A stretch of DNA of 64,000 nucleotides from Thermoplasmatota archaeon (GCA_029762535.1 JARVGK010000004.1:17633-81632); one strand, 5' to 3'. Positions 8,625-17,455 are shown, numbered from the stretch's first letter. Notes: generated by a model from the sequence alone, not told the origin. Numbers and translations are program-made.

Positions 8625-10435
8625 AATTTATGCACCTTCGATCCCCTGATCAGTATCCTTCCATCGCCCTGATCGTATATGGTGTTGTTGATATCATCGA
8701 AGATATTCTCCTGGATCCCCCAGTAATGCATATTTCCTTTGATCTTATCATTATCTATTATCAGGTCGGTCCTTAATGTGTAATTTTCATCTCTTAAGGA
8801 TCCGGGCGCTTCCCTGTACATTCTCATTTTCTCGGGTACTTGCAGGCTTGATGAGGCGACCGGATAGAAAGATCTGAATGATACGAAAACGGTTTGATTC
8901 CCAAGGGAGAAATCCTCGATGAACTCCCCGGGAATTATCGATCCGTTATCCTCGATATAACCGAAACCGCTGATTGTCGTATTTACTGAATAATTGAGGT
9001 TGAAAAGAATGGGTCCTGTTATCATCATCGCGATTATGATTATCATGAACCGGCTGTTTTTGAACATTCTTCCGATATATTGTGGAGTGTTCACGAACAT
9101 TACCTGAACCGCTCTCTGGCCAAGGATCGCATAGTTGAAGAATCCTCCTGCCATGAAAGCAAGTGAACCTCCGAAGAGGTAGATGTCGAAGAAGTTAATA
9201 TGTTTCTTGGAGACTTTGATAAGACTGATGGTGATGAGGGCGACAAATAAGAATAAAATAATTATATTGACATATCTCAGTAACAGGTGGATCTCCCCCG
9301 GAACTAGGTCATATAATGGATAGTTCTCAAAGCTTGCCAGCCCAACTTTTGTTTTACTCCCAAGGAAATATGATACTATGAACCACGTCTCACCTCTCTC
9401 ATCGCGTGTATATAGAAGATCCTCTATGAATTCGAATCTGAAGAACCTTGTTTTGTAGCCATAAATGTAAATGGCGATCAAAAGTATCAATGAAATATCT
9501 TTCTTTCCACTTATCCCGATAAATGATTCGATTTTATTCCGGGTAAAATATTGGATCGAGATGAAATGTTGTTTCACATCCTTGGCAATGTTGAATAATC
9601 GAAATAAAACATGTCCTATTGAATCACTTGTCCTTAAGAATTCCTTGATCTTTTCCAATTTATCTGAAGTTGATATTTCGGTTGTCTTTTTGATGATCAC
9701 GGCCATGAGGAAGAAGAAGAACATGAAAGGATGTGAGTAAACGCAAAGAATGAAGAATACTATTGTTAAATAGTAGTATATTACATTCTTTGTTTCCTGG
9801 AGTCTTACATAGGACCCTATGGTAAGTAACATGAATATCAATCCCACGAATTGCGGGATGAATTGAGAATTGATAAAGAAAAAGGTCAGAATGATGTAAG
9901 CAGCCGGATAGATGATGAAACTCGCCGGATATCTCCTTGAGAACTTGACCATTGTCAATGGCAGTACCAGTGGGATCGCAAGTAGGTAAACGAAGAATCC
10001 TAAATTTGTTGTCCCGTAGTATGATAACCCGAGAACATCCATGATAACCCTACCCGAAGTGAAATATATCGGGCATGTGAAATATGTGAAAAGGGCCGGA
10101 TCTATGTAGATATTGCGTGATAGATGTCGCATGAACATCGATGTAGCGCCGATATCTGTCTGCTGCGGTACTATGATGAAGAACAGGTTGAAAGCGTAAA
10201 AGACAAAAAAGAACAGAACTGAAAGTAGCATCACTGACACTTTTGATCTCACCTTTAAAGCTATGAAAACGATCACGCCGGAATATAAAAGGAGCAGGAT
10301 CCAGAAAGACATTGGTACGCTTTCTATTATAGATCTTCCTCTGTCGATACTTGCGGGAAAAGCGAATAGGATTATATCGACCAGAATAACAAGGAGGATC
10401 ATTATGACGAAAAATAGGTATTTGTTGATCTTCAT
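8621..10435 (-). CDS. Polytopic membrane protein, GT-C-like
   Basis: 604 residues. About a dozen hydrophobic segments span residues 5-490, starting KYLFFVIMILLVILVDIILF. A soluble C-terminal tail of roughly 110 residues follows the last segment (FMIIIIAMMITGPILFNLNY). The first large outward loop contains PQQTDIGATSMFMRH, with an Asp where GT-C enzymes keep a catalytic acid. The architecture (many membrane spans, acidic first loop, external C-terminal domain) suggests a lipid-phosphate-sugar-dependent transferase or polymerase acting on the outer membrane face, but no diagnostic motif was recognised. It overlaps acpS by 4 bases and sits 13 bases after a GT4 gene. Confidence 0.6.
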   Translation of the reverse strand: MKINKYLFFVIMILLVILVDIILFAFPASIDRGRSIIESVPMSFWILLLLYSGVIVFIALKVRSKVSVMLLSVLFFFVFYAFNLFFIIVPQQTDIGATSMFMRHLSRNIYIDPALFTYFTCPIYFTSGRVIMDVLGLSYYGTTNLGFFVYLLAIPLVLPLTMVKFSRRYPASFIIYPAAYIILTFFFINSQFIPQFVGLIFMLLTIGSYVRLQETKNVIYYYLTIVFFILCVYSHPFMFFFFLMAVIIKKTTEISTSDKLEKIKEFLRTSDSIGHVLFRLFNIAKDVKQHFISIQYFTRNKIESFIGISGKKDISLILLIAIYIYGYKTRFFRFEFIEDLLYTRDERGETWFIVSYFLGSKTKVGLASFENYPLYDLVPGEIHLLLRYVNIIILFLFVALITISLIKVSKKHINFFDIYLFGGSLAFMAGGFFNYAILGQRAVQVMFVNTPQYIGRMFKNSRFMIIIIAMMITGPILFNLNYSVNTTISGFGYIEDNGSIIPGEFIEDFSLGNQTVFVSFRSFYPVASSSLQVPEKMRMYREAPGSLRDENYTLRTDLIIDNDKIKGNMHYWGIQENIFDDINNTIYDQGDGRILIRGSKVHKL

Positions 10436-10448
10436 GATAGAACACCAT

Positions 10449-11648
10449 TTATCTTTTTATCGAACTCTTGTAATGTGCCTTGAGGTCGGATGCCATCTTC
10501 TCATAGTTTCTATGATCCAACACCCATTCCCTTCCTTTCATACCCATGTGCCTTGAATTATCGATATCGTTCATAAACTTTGTGATTGCATTGATGATCT
10601 CCGGTAAGGAATATGGAGGGGCGATGCCTCCTCCGCTTTGTTCTATCACTTTTTGTTGGTCTCCGATCTCTTTGTTGGCCACGACCGGTACTCCTCTTGA
10701 TAGGTATTCCACGACCTTGGTGGGTGATGATACGCGATATGCCAGTATCGGTGGTAGTATCGAAAGGCCCAGATCGCTATTATCTATTAATGTTGTGACC
10801 TCTTCAAATGGAACTTCATCGATCAGCTTCACTTGGTTCTTTAGTCCAAGCTCTTTAATTCTTCGTATCAACTTCTCACTGTAACTCTTTCTGAATACCT
10901 TACCTACGATCATTAGTTCTACTGGTACATCACTTTTCTTTATAAGACCATTTATAATTTCCAGAAGGAAGTCTATCCTTCTTACAGGGGTTATCTGACC
11001 CAGGTAAATCATTCTGAATCTTTTATCATGATCGTATTTATACAGGATCCTTTTTTCCATCATGGACCTTGCCGGGCATAATGGTAAAGGATATATCTTA
11101 TCTGTTGGAACGCCCCTCTTTGTATAATATTTGCCCATTTCTTCCGATATTGGGTGGAATATATCCGCTCTTTTGATCAACCATGCTAATATCGGTTTTT
11201 TTAAATATGCCTTTGCCGTCTTGAATAATGTCAAGATGGATGGCATTGATTTTAACTCGTTCAACTCCATGTCAAAGAACAATGACGATAGATAATATGC
11301 GAATTTTTTACCATGTGCTTTCGCAAGAAAGAAACCGATTATCCCTTCCAAAATACCGTCATTGCATAATACGATGTCTATATTGGGTTCACTCTGTAAA
11401 ATCTTTGAAGCAGTTTTGTATTTTTTATATACGGCCAACCTTGATATTACATCGCCGATATTCCCTTTGAGGGGGGTTGGCTTAATAAGATGGATCTCAT
11501 TGTTTTTCAATGTAATTGTTTTATTCGCATCACCGTATGCTATCCAGTGTACCTTATCATCACCGGAGGCGAAATATCCCATGAACAGCTGATTGAGTCT
11601 GACTCTTCTGAATGGATATTTCTCCTTCGGCAGTAATAAAATATCCAT
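10449..11648 (-). CDS. GT4-family glycosyltransferase
   Basis: 399-residue GT-B glycosyltransferase. The donor domain starts RMIYLGQITPVRRIDFLLEI and includes VELMIVGKVFRKSY, VKLIDEVPFEEVTTLIDNSD and SSPTKVVEYLSRGVPVVANK, a PTKxxEY motif in the E-x7-E position of this subgroup. The N-terminal half (PKEKYPFRRVRLNQLFMGYF) is acceptor-specific and atypical. It probably adds one sugar to the lipid-linked oligosaccharide built by this operon. It lies 13 bases downstream of the M14 peptidase gene and 13 upstream of the GT-C-like protein. Donor unknown. Confidence 0.85.
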   Translation of the reverse strand: MDILLLPKEKYPFRRVRLNQLFMGYFASGDDKVHWIAYGDANKTITLKNNEIHLIKPTPLKGNIGDVISRLAVYKKYKTASKILQSEPNIDIVLCNDGILEGIIGFFLAKAHGKKFAYYLSSLFFDMELNELKSMPSILTLFKTAKAYLKKPILAWLIKRADIFHPISEEMGKYYTKRGVPTDKIYPLPLCPARSMMEKRILYKYDHDKRFRMIYLGQITPVRRIDFLLEIINGLIKKSDVPVELMIVGKVFRKSYSEKLIRRIKELGLKNQVKLIDEVPFEEVTTLIDNSDLGLSILPPILAYRVSSPTKVVEYLSRGVPVVANKEIGDQQKVIEQSGGGIAPPYSLPEIINAITKFMNDIDNSRHMGMKGREWVLDHRNYEKMASDLKAHYKSSIKR

Positions 11649-11661
11649 TCGATATTCCTCA

Positions 11662-12876
11662 TTATTTTTTCATTATGTCATAGATCAATTTGTTAAAACC
11701 GAAAATGACTTTGTATCGAATGTTCGATCCGATCTTATTATCGGATCTTAAATCCTTCCCTTCATCCGTTAGAATTCTTAGGATCTCTTTAAAACACCTC
11801 TTAACAAGGTCTTTCGATCCATCCATACCATATTTGAGATGCATGTGGAATTTTGGAGATACTAGAGTGCCCATTTCATTGATAAGTCCGGTTGATATCA
11901 GATTTGGTGCTATTATCTTCACCGGTAATAAAAATCTATGGGTCCATTGATAATCAGCATCACATTCCTTTGATAATGATCTGTTGATTTTCAGCTGGAG
12001 ATACGATCTCTTCTTCTTATCATGTATAAATGGTGGAATGTTGTAAGGCCGGGGTTCGAAACCTTGAAACGTGAAGGCATGGAAATCCATGTAGAATATC
12101 GGTTTTATCCTTTTACAGTAATTCCATATATGGTGGCTTTCGGGACATTCTTTTTTCGTGTTTCCAAAGAATTTCCAGTAAAAGTTTATCCCGTTTGTAT
12201 TCGATCCCTGTGTATTATGAAAATAACCATCCGGATTGACTATCGGGATGAGTGCGATGTTGAAATGATCCCGAGATCCGTCCTTTAAATTCATTTCAGA
12301 TAATACCTCAGCGATGGCTTCCAAGGCAATGAGATCGTTCTCCGGAGGATGGAAACCTGACAGGAATAGCAGATACGGCGATCCTTTATCTTTTACATAC
12401 TCAAATACCTTTATTTCCCTCCCTTCAACGGTCTTTCCTATTGAGATCTCATTTGCGCCTCCCTTCAAAGCCTTTTCCCGAATGGATTCCAATATCTCTT
12501 CATGGTCCATGGGTATGTAGTTGCTGATGAATGTCGAACCGGGGGCGATCCTCAATTCGAATCGATATTTTCCGGGGAGGAGCATCCTTCCATCGATCTC
12601 CTCTTTGATATATTTCTCCTGATCTTCGTTCCTTATCCAGAGCCATCCCAAATCCTGATTCATATCTTCTTTATCATTACATCCTATGCAGAATTTTACA
12701 TTAACGGGAACATCACCATCATTTCTGGCCATGAAGTGAAAATGTAGATTGTAATCGTGATCCTCGATGTATCCTATTGTTATCGGATCCTTCTTTAATT
12801 CTATGAAAGCAACATTTTTTTCGACCCTTCCGGATCCGAGCATGGATCCCTTGAAATCGCCGTCTATGGTTATCAT
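11662..12876 (-). CDS. M14 zinc carboxypeptidase, cytosolic-carboxypeptidase-like
   Basis: 404 residues. Residues 1-125 form a beta-rich N-domain (GDFKGSMLGSGRVEKN ... GSTFISNY) resembling the leading domain of the M14D cytosolic carboxypeptidases. The M14 domain has the zinc motif GFHPPEND (His176 and Glu179), PIVNPDGY, NTNGINFYW, the third zinc ligand His266 in YMDFHAF, and a candidate catalytic Glu near 329 in GLINEMGT. There is no signal peptide, so it is probably cytoplasmic. M14D enzymes cleave C-terminal or side-chain amino acids. Inside a glycan operon it may trim an amino acid or amide on a precursor or carrier protein. That role is inference from context. Confidence 0.8.
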   Translation of the reverse strand: MITIDGDFKGSMLGSGRVEKNVAFIELKKDPITIGYIEDHDYNLHFHFMARNDGDVPVNVKFCIGCNDKEDMNQDLGWLWIRNEDQEKYIKEEIDGRMLLPGKYRFELRIAPGSTFISNYIPMDHEEILESIREKALKGGANEISIGKTVEGREIKVFEYVKDKGSPYLLFLSGFHPPENDLIALEAIAEVLSEMNLKDGSRDHFNIALIPIVNPDGYFHNTQGSNTNGINFYWKFFGNTKKECPESHHIWNYCKRIKPIFYMDFHAFTFQGFEPRPYNIPPFIHDKKKRSYLQLKINRSLSKECDADYQWTHRFLLPVKIIAPNLISTGLINEMGTLVSPKFHMHLKYGMDGSKDLVKRCFKEILRILTDEGKDLRSDNKIGSNIRYKVIFGFNKLIYDIMKK

Positions 12877-12881
12877 GGATA

Positions 12882-14162
12882 TCAGATCGCCTTAATATCG
12901 ATAACTGAGTTCTTCTTTCTGAGTAGAAATACTGTCAAGCCGCTCATTATGACAACTGTTGTCAAACCCACTATCATCGTGGAGTATGCTATTCCGATAA
13001 GCCCGAACCATTGAAGGAACAGATAATTCAACCCGATGTTCACAACCGGGGGTATCCAGTATAGATACAGGAGTTTCAGCTCGTTACCTGTCGCCTGGAG
13101 CGCATTGTAGAAAGGCAGCTCGAAATATTTGAAGGCGAGGTAGAATATCAGCACGGAGAAAATCGGCGCGGCTTTAAGATATTCATCGGAGAATATGATG
13201 CCTATTATTGGCTCCGATGCCAATGACAGGACTGCCGCTCCCAGGATAACGACCGCGCCCATCAGGGTCCCCCATTGGAACAACCTCTTGACCTGAATGG
13301 TATCCTGGCTCTGGAATGTCTTGATGAACATCGGGAACGTGGCGATGAACAGAAGGTTCCTCAGGATCACGCCCGGACCCATTAGATTGACCGCGATGCT
13401 GTATATACCCACATCCTCGTAAGGCCTCAAATTGGATATCATGAGTATGTCTATGGATGTCGCCAGATGACCAAGGAATAACAGTAAGCTGAAGATTATC
13501 ACGGGTTTTATCAGGCTCCATCTCGTATCCAGCATCATCCTGAACGTTATTCTTGCGAATCTCCTCGATATCCTGATGTTCAAGATCAGGGAAATGGCGA
13601 GGGTCAGAATACTTGCTATCAGCAGGATCGTCAGGCCAAGGTTGAAAACCACTACTATTATCGTGAATACCAGGTAGATCAGACGATGGATAACACCTAT
13701 TAAAGCATGATACTGCATCCTCTCGTGTACCTGATAGATTATCATGTAAAATCCTTCTAATGAACTTAGAAGGAGAGTTATGGAATAAATTGCGATCAAT
13801 ATCTTGGTGTATGGGTCGTAATTTACGAATAGTAAACCGATCAAAGACAATCCGATCGATATTGATCCGACCAGTACCCTCAAACCGACGGTGTTCGAGA
13901 GTATATCATCGAGCTTCTCCTCGTTCTTGACGCCTTCCCTGATTAGAACCTTGTTGATCTGGGGAAGGGTAAAGAACAGGAATAATGAGATGTACGATGT
14001 GACGGTGGAATAGATACCGTAATCTCGCACCCCGAGATATCGGGTGATCAAAATGAGCCCGATCATGGCCATTATCTGGGCAATAACATTTCCAACAACA
14101 AGATAAGAGAAATTCTTCATGGCCAGCTTGATCCTGCTGCCAAGGGTCATGTCGGCCTTCAT
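12882..14162 (-). CDS. Wzx-type polysaccharide flippase
   Basis: 426-residue multi-spanning protein of the MOP flippase superfamily (polysaccharide biosynthesis branch). The N-terminus SRIKLAMKNFSYLVVGNVIA, then RYLGVRDYGIYSTVTSYISL, is the standard Wzx opening. About 12-14 hydrophobic segments follow, ending GLTTVVIMSGLTVFLL. It should move lipid-linked glycan from the cytoplasmic to the outer membrane face. A second, different flippase lies at 25500-26792; both share the phrases ISNLRPYEDVGIY / ISLLRPVSDVGIY and GLIGIAYST, so they are paralogues. Downstream spacing to the M14 gene is 5 bases. Confidence 0.9.
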   Translation of the reverse strand: MKADMTLGSRIKLAMKNFSYLVVGNVIAQIMAMIGLILITRYLGVRDYGIYSTVTSYISLFLFFTLPQINKVLIREGVKNEEKLDDILSNTVGLRVLVGSISIGLSLIGLLFVNYDPYTKILIAIYSITLLLSSLEGFYMIIYQVHERMQYHALIGVIHRLIYLVFTIIVVVFNLGLTILLIASILTLAISLILNIRISRRFARITFRMMLDTRWSLIKPVIIFSLLLFLGHLATSIDILMISNLRPYEDVGIYSIAVNLMGPGVILRNLLFIATFPMFIKTFQSQDTIQVKRLFQWGTLMGAVVILGAAVLSLASEPIIGIIFSDEYLKAAPIFSVLIFYLAFKYFELPFYNALQATGNELKLLYLYWIPPVVNIGLNYLFLQWFGLIGIAYSTMIVGLTTVVIMSGLTVFLLRKKNSVIDIKAI

Positions 14163-14215
14163 CGGATCAACTCAATGATAAAAGGAACGGATAATTTCTC
14201 ATGATAAGGTCATCA

Positions 14216-15067
14216 TCATTGATCTCTACAGGCTTTGATGAACCTCATCGATCCATTGTATGATAAGAATTCAACATGGGAAAAGATGTCGCTTCTCTTG
14301 AACAGCCTCCCCACCAAATTCTCCTGACCTTCTCCGAACTCAAAAGCAAGGGATCCCCCTTCCTTCAAGATAGATGAAGATTCATTGATCAATCTGTTCA
14401 AGATATCGATCCCGAATGGGCCTCCGTCAAGGGCTATGTGCGGTTCATGGTCCTTGATCTGGGGATCCATCCTCTCGATGGAGGATCTTGGAATATAAGG
14501 CGGATTGCACACTATCATATCAATCTTGGAGGATAGGCCCATTTCCCTTATCGGAGAAAGGAGATCCCCCTCAATGATATGTACCCTATCATCAAGACCG
14601 TATCTTTGCACGTTGAGTTTTGCAACTTCCAGGGCATCGGGGGATATGTCTATAGCATAGACCTCCGCGTCTGGGTTCTCCAGGGCTATTGAGATCGCGA
14701 TATTGCCGCAGCCGGTCCCTACATCGACTATGATTGGTCGATAATTTTTTAACGCGATAGAAGCGATATGATCCCTGGCCAGATCGACCAGTAAGAATGT
14801 TTCCGGTGTGGGGATCAGTGTATGATTATTGACGATGTATCTTCTTCCCATGAACACCGCTTCCCCTAATATGTATTCGGGCGGTGTGTTCTCGTATCTC
14901 TTCCGTAAGTAATCGTATTCCAGCATGCGGTTGAGCACATCCTCCGGATCCAAATCCGTTATCTTTCCATCCAGAAGATGATCGAGCAATCGCATGAACT
15001 CGGCGAATTGGTCCTTGCCATCGATCCCGTCCATGTGATCGAATACCTTCTTCCACCCTTCGTTCAA
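14216..15067 (-). CDS. PrmC/HemK-type glutamine N5-methyltransferase, bacterial architecture
   Basis: 283-residue SAM-dependent methyltransferase. Residues 1-90 are a helical N-domain ending PEYILGEAVFMGRRYIV and LIPTPET, the bacterial PrmC hallmark (usually LIPRPET). The Rossmann domain has VDVGTGCGNIAISIA (SAM loop), the acidic EVYAIDIS, and NPPY at residues 188-191, which binds the glutamine amide. Archaeal release-factor methyltransferases of the Mtq2 type normally lack the N-domain, so this copy looks transferred from bacteria. Its place between the NadE-like pair and a flippase suggests it may methylate an amide made by that pair or a carrier, rather than a release factor; this is inference. 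Confidence 0.82.
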   Translation of the reverse strand: MNEGWKKVFDHMDGIDGKDQFAEFMRLLDHLLDGKITDLDPEDVLNRMLEYDYLRKRYENTPPEYILGEAVFMGRRYIVNNHTLIPTPETFLLVDLARDHIASIALKNYRPIIVDVGTGCGNIAISIALENPDAEVYAIDISPDALEVAKLNVQRYGLDDRVHIIEGDLLSPIREMGLSSKIDMIVCNPPYIPRSSIERMDPQIKDHEPHIALDGGPFGIDILNRLINESSSILKEGGSLAFEFGEGQENLVGRLFKRSDIFSHVEFLSYNGSMRFIKACRDQ

Positions 15068-15072
15068 GAATA

Positions 15073-16062
15073 TCAGACCTCCCTTGAAGGAGGCAGATCG
15101 ATGACCCCAAATAGTTCTGGACGCATGTGAAGGTATGATGTACTCCTCTTCTTCTGCTCGATGTCCTTGTATATCCTGAGGACCTGACCAAGGCTAAGTC
15201 CCGTTGTCTTCGAACATTCATCAAGTCCGACATCGTTGTTGTAGCAATAGAGCATGAGGTCCATAGTCCTCAATGGTATGGAGAAATAGAACTCCTCTTG
15301 TGTTTGCTCCATGGGGAAAGTATCGGTCGTTGGGGTCCTTTTTATGATCTCATCCGGTATCTCGTAATGCTCCGCCAGCTGATATACCTGGCTTTTGTAA
15401 AGATGGGCTATGGGTTTGAGATCGGCGGCACCATCTCCGTTCTTGACGAAGAACCCGAGCTCATACTCCAGGCGATTGGGTGTTCCCACGACCGCATAGT
15501 TCAGCCGATCCGCGTGATGGTATTCCATCATCTTTCTCACGCGCTGCTTGAAATTGGATGCGGCTATAACGCCGAGGTAACTGGAAGAGGTCATGCGTTT
15601 ATTTACAGTACTTCCGTCAGGTAGTTCGACGACGATCTGGGAGATGCTTATCCTATCGGATGAGAGGATGTTGGGCAGTATCACCTTGCACTTCCAGCTG
15701 TCCTCATATTCGGGTATCACCTCACGAATGGACATCCCCCGTCTGGTGTAGCATCCCGATGCAACAAGGATGGATGTTATATCCTCAACGATCGTCTCGA
15801 TCCCGAGATGGTCCGCGATGATTCGGCCCAATCTGTTGGTATCCTCTTTTCCCTCCCTCTCGGGCATAAGGATGCCGAATACCCGTCCGACCCCAAGGGC
15901 CTTTGCGCATATCTCAGCACAGACCGAGCTGTCAAGTCCGCCGGAAAGTCCGATGACCACGCCCTTCTTCCTCATCCTTGACAGAACAGAATCCGAAATA
16001 GCTCTCTCAAGCCTCTCTGCCTCTTTATCGCAGTCCATGAAGAGCGGTTCGTGATCGTTCAT
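15073..16062 (-). CDS. NadE-like ATP-dependent amidoligase 1
   Basis: 329-residue N-type ATP pyrophosphatase related to ammonia-dependent NAD synthetase. The P-loop is VIGLSGGLDSSVCAE (SGGLDSS, residues 40-46). The region near 190-240 retains VVGTPNRLEYELGFFVKNGD and PIAHLYKSQVYQLAEHYEIP, the metal/pyrophosphate part. It is about 60-80 residues longer than typical NadE. The extra length includes a beta insert around LPNILSSDRISISQIVVEL that is shared with its neighbour. The family adenylates a carboxylate and adds ammonia to form an amide. A dedicated role on a glycan or acyl precursor is inferred from two copies in a glycan operon. It is not clear whether either supplies cellular NAD. Confidence 0.75.
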   Translation of the reverse strand: MNDHEPLFMDCDKEAERLERAISDSVLSRMRKKGVVIGLSGGLDSSVCAEICAKALGVGRVFGILMPEREGKEDTNRLGRIIADHLGIETIVEDITSILVASGCYTRRGMSIREVIPEYEDSWKCKVILPNILSSDRISISQIVVELPDGSTVNKRMTSSSYLGVIAASNFKQRVRKMMEYHHADRLNYAVVGTPNRLEYELGFFVKNGDGAADLKPIAHLYKSQVYQLAEHYEIPDEIIKRTPTTDTFPMEQTQEEFYFSIPLRTMDLMLYCYNNDVGLDECSKTTGLSLGQVLRIYKDIEQKKRSTSYLHMRPELFGVIDLPPSREV

Positions 16063-16069
16063 GTCCTCT

Positions 16070-17041
16070 CTAATCTCCTTCGAACATATTAGGAGGGAGC
16101 ATCCTCAGATGCCGGGATGCTGTATGCTTCCTCTCGAAATCCGTAAAAGCCCTCTTCACCTGCTCCGTTCCAAGTCCCATTATCGAGGCTGTTCCTCGCT
16201 CGTCCATGTCATTCTCCCAGGCATAGAGGAGCATATCGAGCTTCTCGTACGGCATCCTGAAGAAGAAAGCCTCGTCGGAAACATGGGAGTTGAAAGTGTC
16301 CGGGGACGGTGGACGGTCGATAATACCCTGATGAACGCCAAGATGCCGTGACAGGGAATAGACCTGTGTTTTGTAAAGATGGGCAAGCGGCTCGATATCC
16401 ACCCCCCCGTCCCCGTATTTGACGAAATAACCCTGTATCATCTCGGTCCTGTTCGTGGTCCCGCACACGGCATGGTTCATGGACTCGGCGTGATAGTACA
16501 GGTGCATCATCCTCGTCCTCTGCTTGGTATCCGTTGCGGCCAGTATTACTTGGGAGTCTTTCCTTCTGAGCCTGGTCGAGAATACGATGTCATCCCCTTC
16601 CATAATGTCTATGGAAAAGAAGTTGATGGAGTCCTTCTCAAGGATATTCTCGGGCAGGTAAAGCCTGATCCTGTGGTTTGATGAGTATGCCGGATATATT
16701 TTTCTGATGATCTCATCCCGTTTTTCGTATGTGCCGAACGCCTCAAGAACGCTTGTGATATCCTCGACAACATACTCTATCCCAAGGGATTTGGCATGCT
16801 CTCTGGCAAGTCTTTCGCTAATGGGATTCGAATCTTTTTCAGGCAGTATAACGCCAAACACATTCTTGCTACCAAGGGCTTTAACGCACAGGGTAAGGGT
16901 CAAAGCGGAATCGATGCCACCGCTAAGTCCTACGATATAGCCCTCCCTCTTGTGTTCGTGTAGGTATTCCTTGAGGAAATGACAGATGCGATCCGCCTCT
17001 TTTTCCGGATCGATATTCATCACCTCTTTGTTTAAAGGCAT
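16070..17041 (-). CDS. NadE-like ATP-dependent amidoligase 2
   Basis: 323-residue paralogue of the downstream gene. The P-loop is IVGLSGGIDSALTLT (residues 40-46). CGTTNRTEMIQGYFVKYGDG and PLAHLYKTQVYSLSRHLGV match the NadE core closely, better than its partner does. It carries the same extra segment (YLPENILEKDSINFFSIDI). The C-terminal tail RHLRMLPPNMFEGD also parallels the partner's SYLHMRPELFGVIDLP. The start at 17041 has a good AAGGTGAT site, whereas the inner ATG does not. It lies between the ACP (18-base gap) and partner (7-base gap). This copy is the better candidate if one of the two still makes NAD; a glycan- or ACP-linked amidation role is equally open. Confidence 0.75.
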   Translation of the reverse strand: MPLNKEVMNIDPEKEADRICHFLKEYLHEHKREGYIVGLSGGIDSALTLTLCVKALGSKNVFGVILPEKDSNPISERLAREHAKSLGIEYVVEDITSVLEAFGTYEKRDEIIRKIYPAYSSNHRIRLYLPENILEKDSINFFSIDIMEGDDIVFSTRLRRKDSQVILAATDTKQRTRMMHLYYHAESMNHAVCGTTNRTEMIQGYFVKYGDGGVDIEPLAHLYKTQVYSLSRHLGVHQGIIDRPPSPDTFNSHVSDEAFFFRMPYEKLDMLLYAWENDMDERGTASIMGLGTEQVKRAFTDFERKHTASRHLRMLPPNMFEGD

Positions 17042-17059
17042 ATGATATCACCTTGAGGA

Positions 17060-17323
17060 TCAAAGCCCCTTCTTTCTTCGGACGAATTTTTCGATATTGT
17101 CGATGGTATCCAGGTTCTCCGGGATTATTTCATCATTTTCTATGACCATTTCGAACTTTTCTTCCAGGAATTCGATGACCTCGAGTATTCCCGTGGAATC
17201 GACGATCCCGGTGTCCATTAAAGATAGGCCGGGATCCAGTTCCTTGAACTTGTCGGAAAGATAGAAATTCGATGCAATGAACGTTCTTACTGTCTTGACA
17301 ATATCATTGGATCCATCTGTCAT
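17060..17323 (-). CDS. Acyl carrier protein
   Basis: 87-residue acidic four-helix carrier protein. The phosphopantetheine-attachment serine is Ser43 in MDTGIVDSTGILEVIEFLEE, where the usual DSL reads DST. The tail ENLDTIDNIEKFVRRK is the standard last helix. It is the first gene of the 16-kb operon that also encodes acpS and an AMP ligase, giving a complete carrier, activation and loading set. No fatty acid synthase genes are nearby and archaea normally lack them, so it probably serves a dedicated biosynthetic step such as acyl or aminoacyl transfer to the glycan. The promoter is upstream at 17361-17370. Confidence 0.9.
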   Translation of the reverse strand: MTDGSNDIVKTVRTFIASNFYLSDKFKELDPGLSLMDTGIVDSTGILEVIEFLEEKFEMVIENDEIIPENLDTIDNIEKFVRRKKGL

Positions 17324-17360
17324 CTATACCACTCTAGGAACTATCGGAAAAAGGGTTGGG

Positions 17361-17370
17361 AATATATTAA
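17361..17370 (-). promoter_or_regulatory. TATA-like box of the ACP/glycan operon
   Basis: The minus strand reads TTAATATATT, 38-47 bases upstream of the ACP start codon. It is the only clear TATA-like box before the tightly spaced genes running from 17323 down to 1104. The leader would be about 20 bases. Confidence 0.5.
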
Positions 17371-17455
17371 CTGTTCCTTACCAGTTATGATCTGATATAA
17401 TCGCTTGGCTGTGCCTAGGTTTGGAGGCACAGTTGTCCTACCGGCTCATATCTCA

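Noticed and set aside
8621..10435. Archaeosortase or exosortase, expected because of the exosortase-type AMP ligase
   Set aside because: No Cys/Arg/His catalytic pattern of that family was found in this or any other membrane protein of the window, and no protein has a clear sorting tail.
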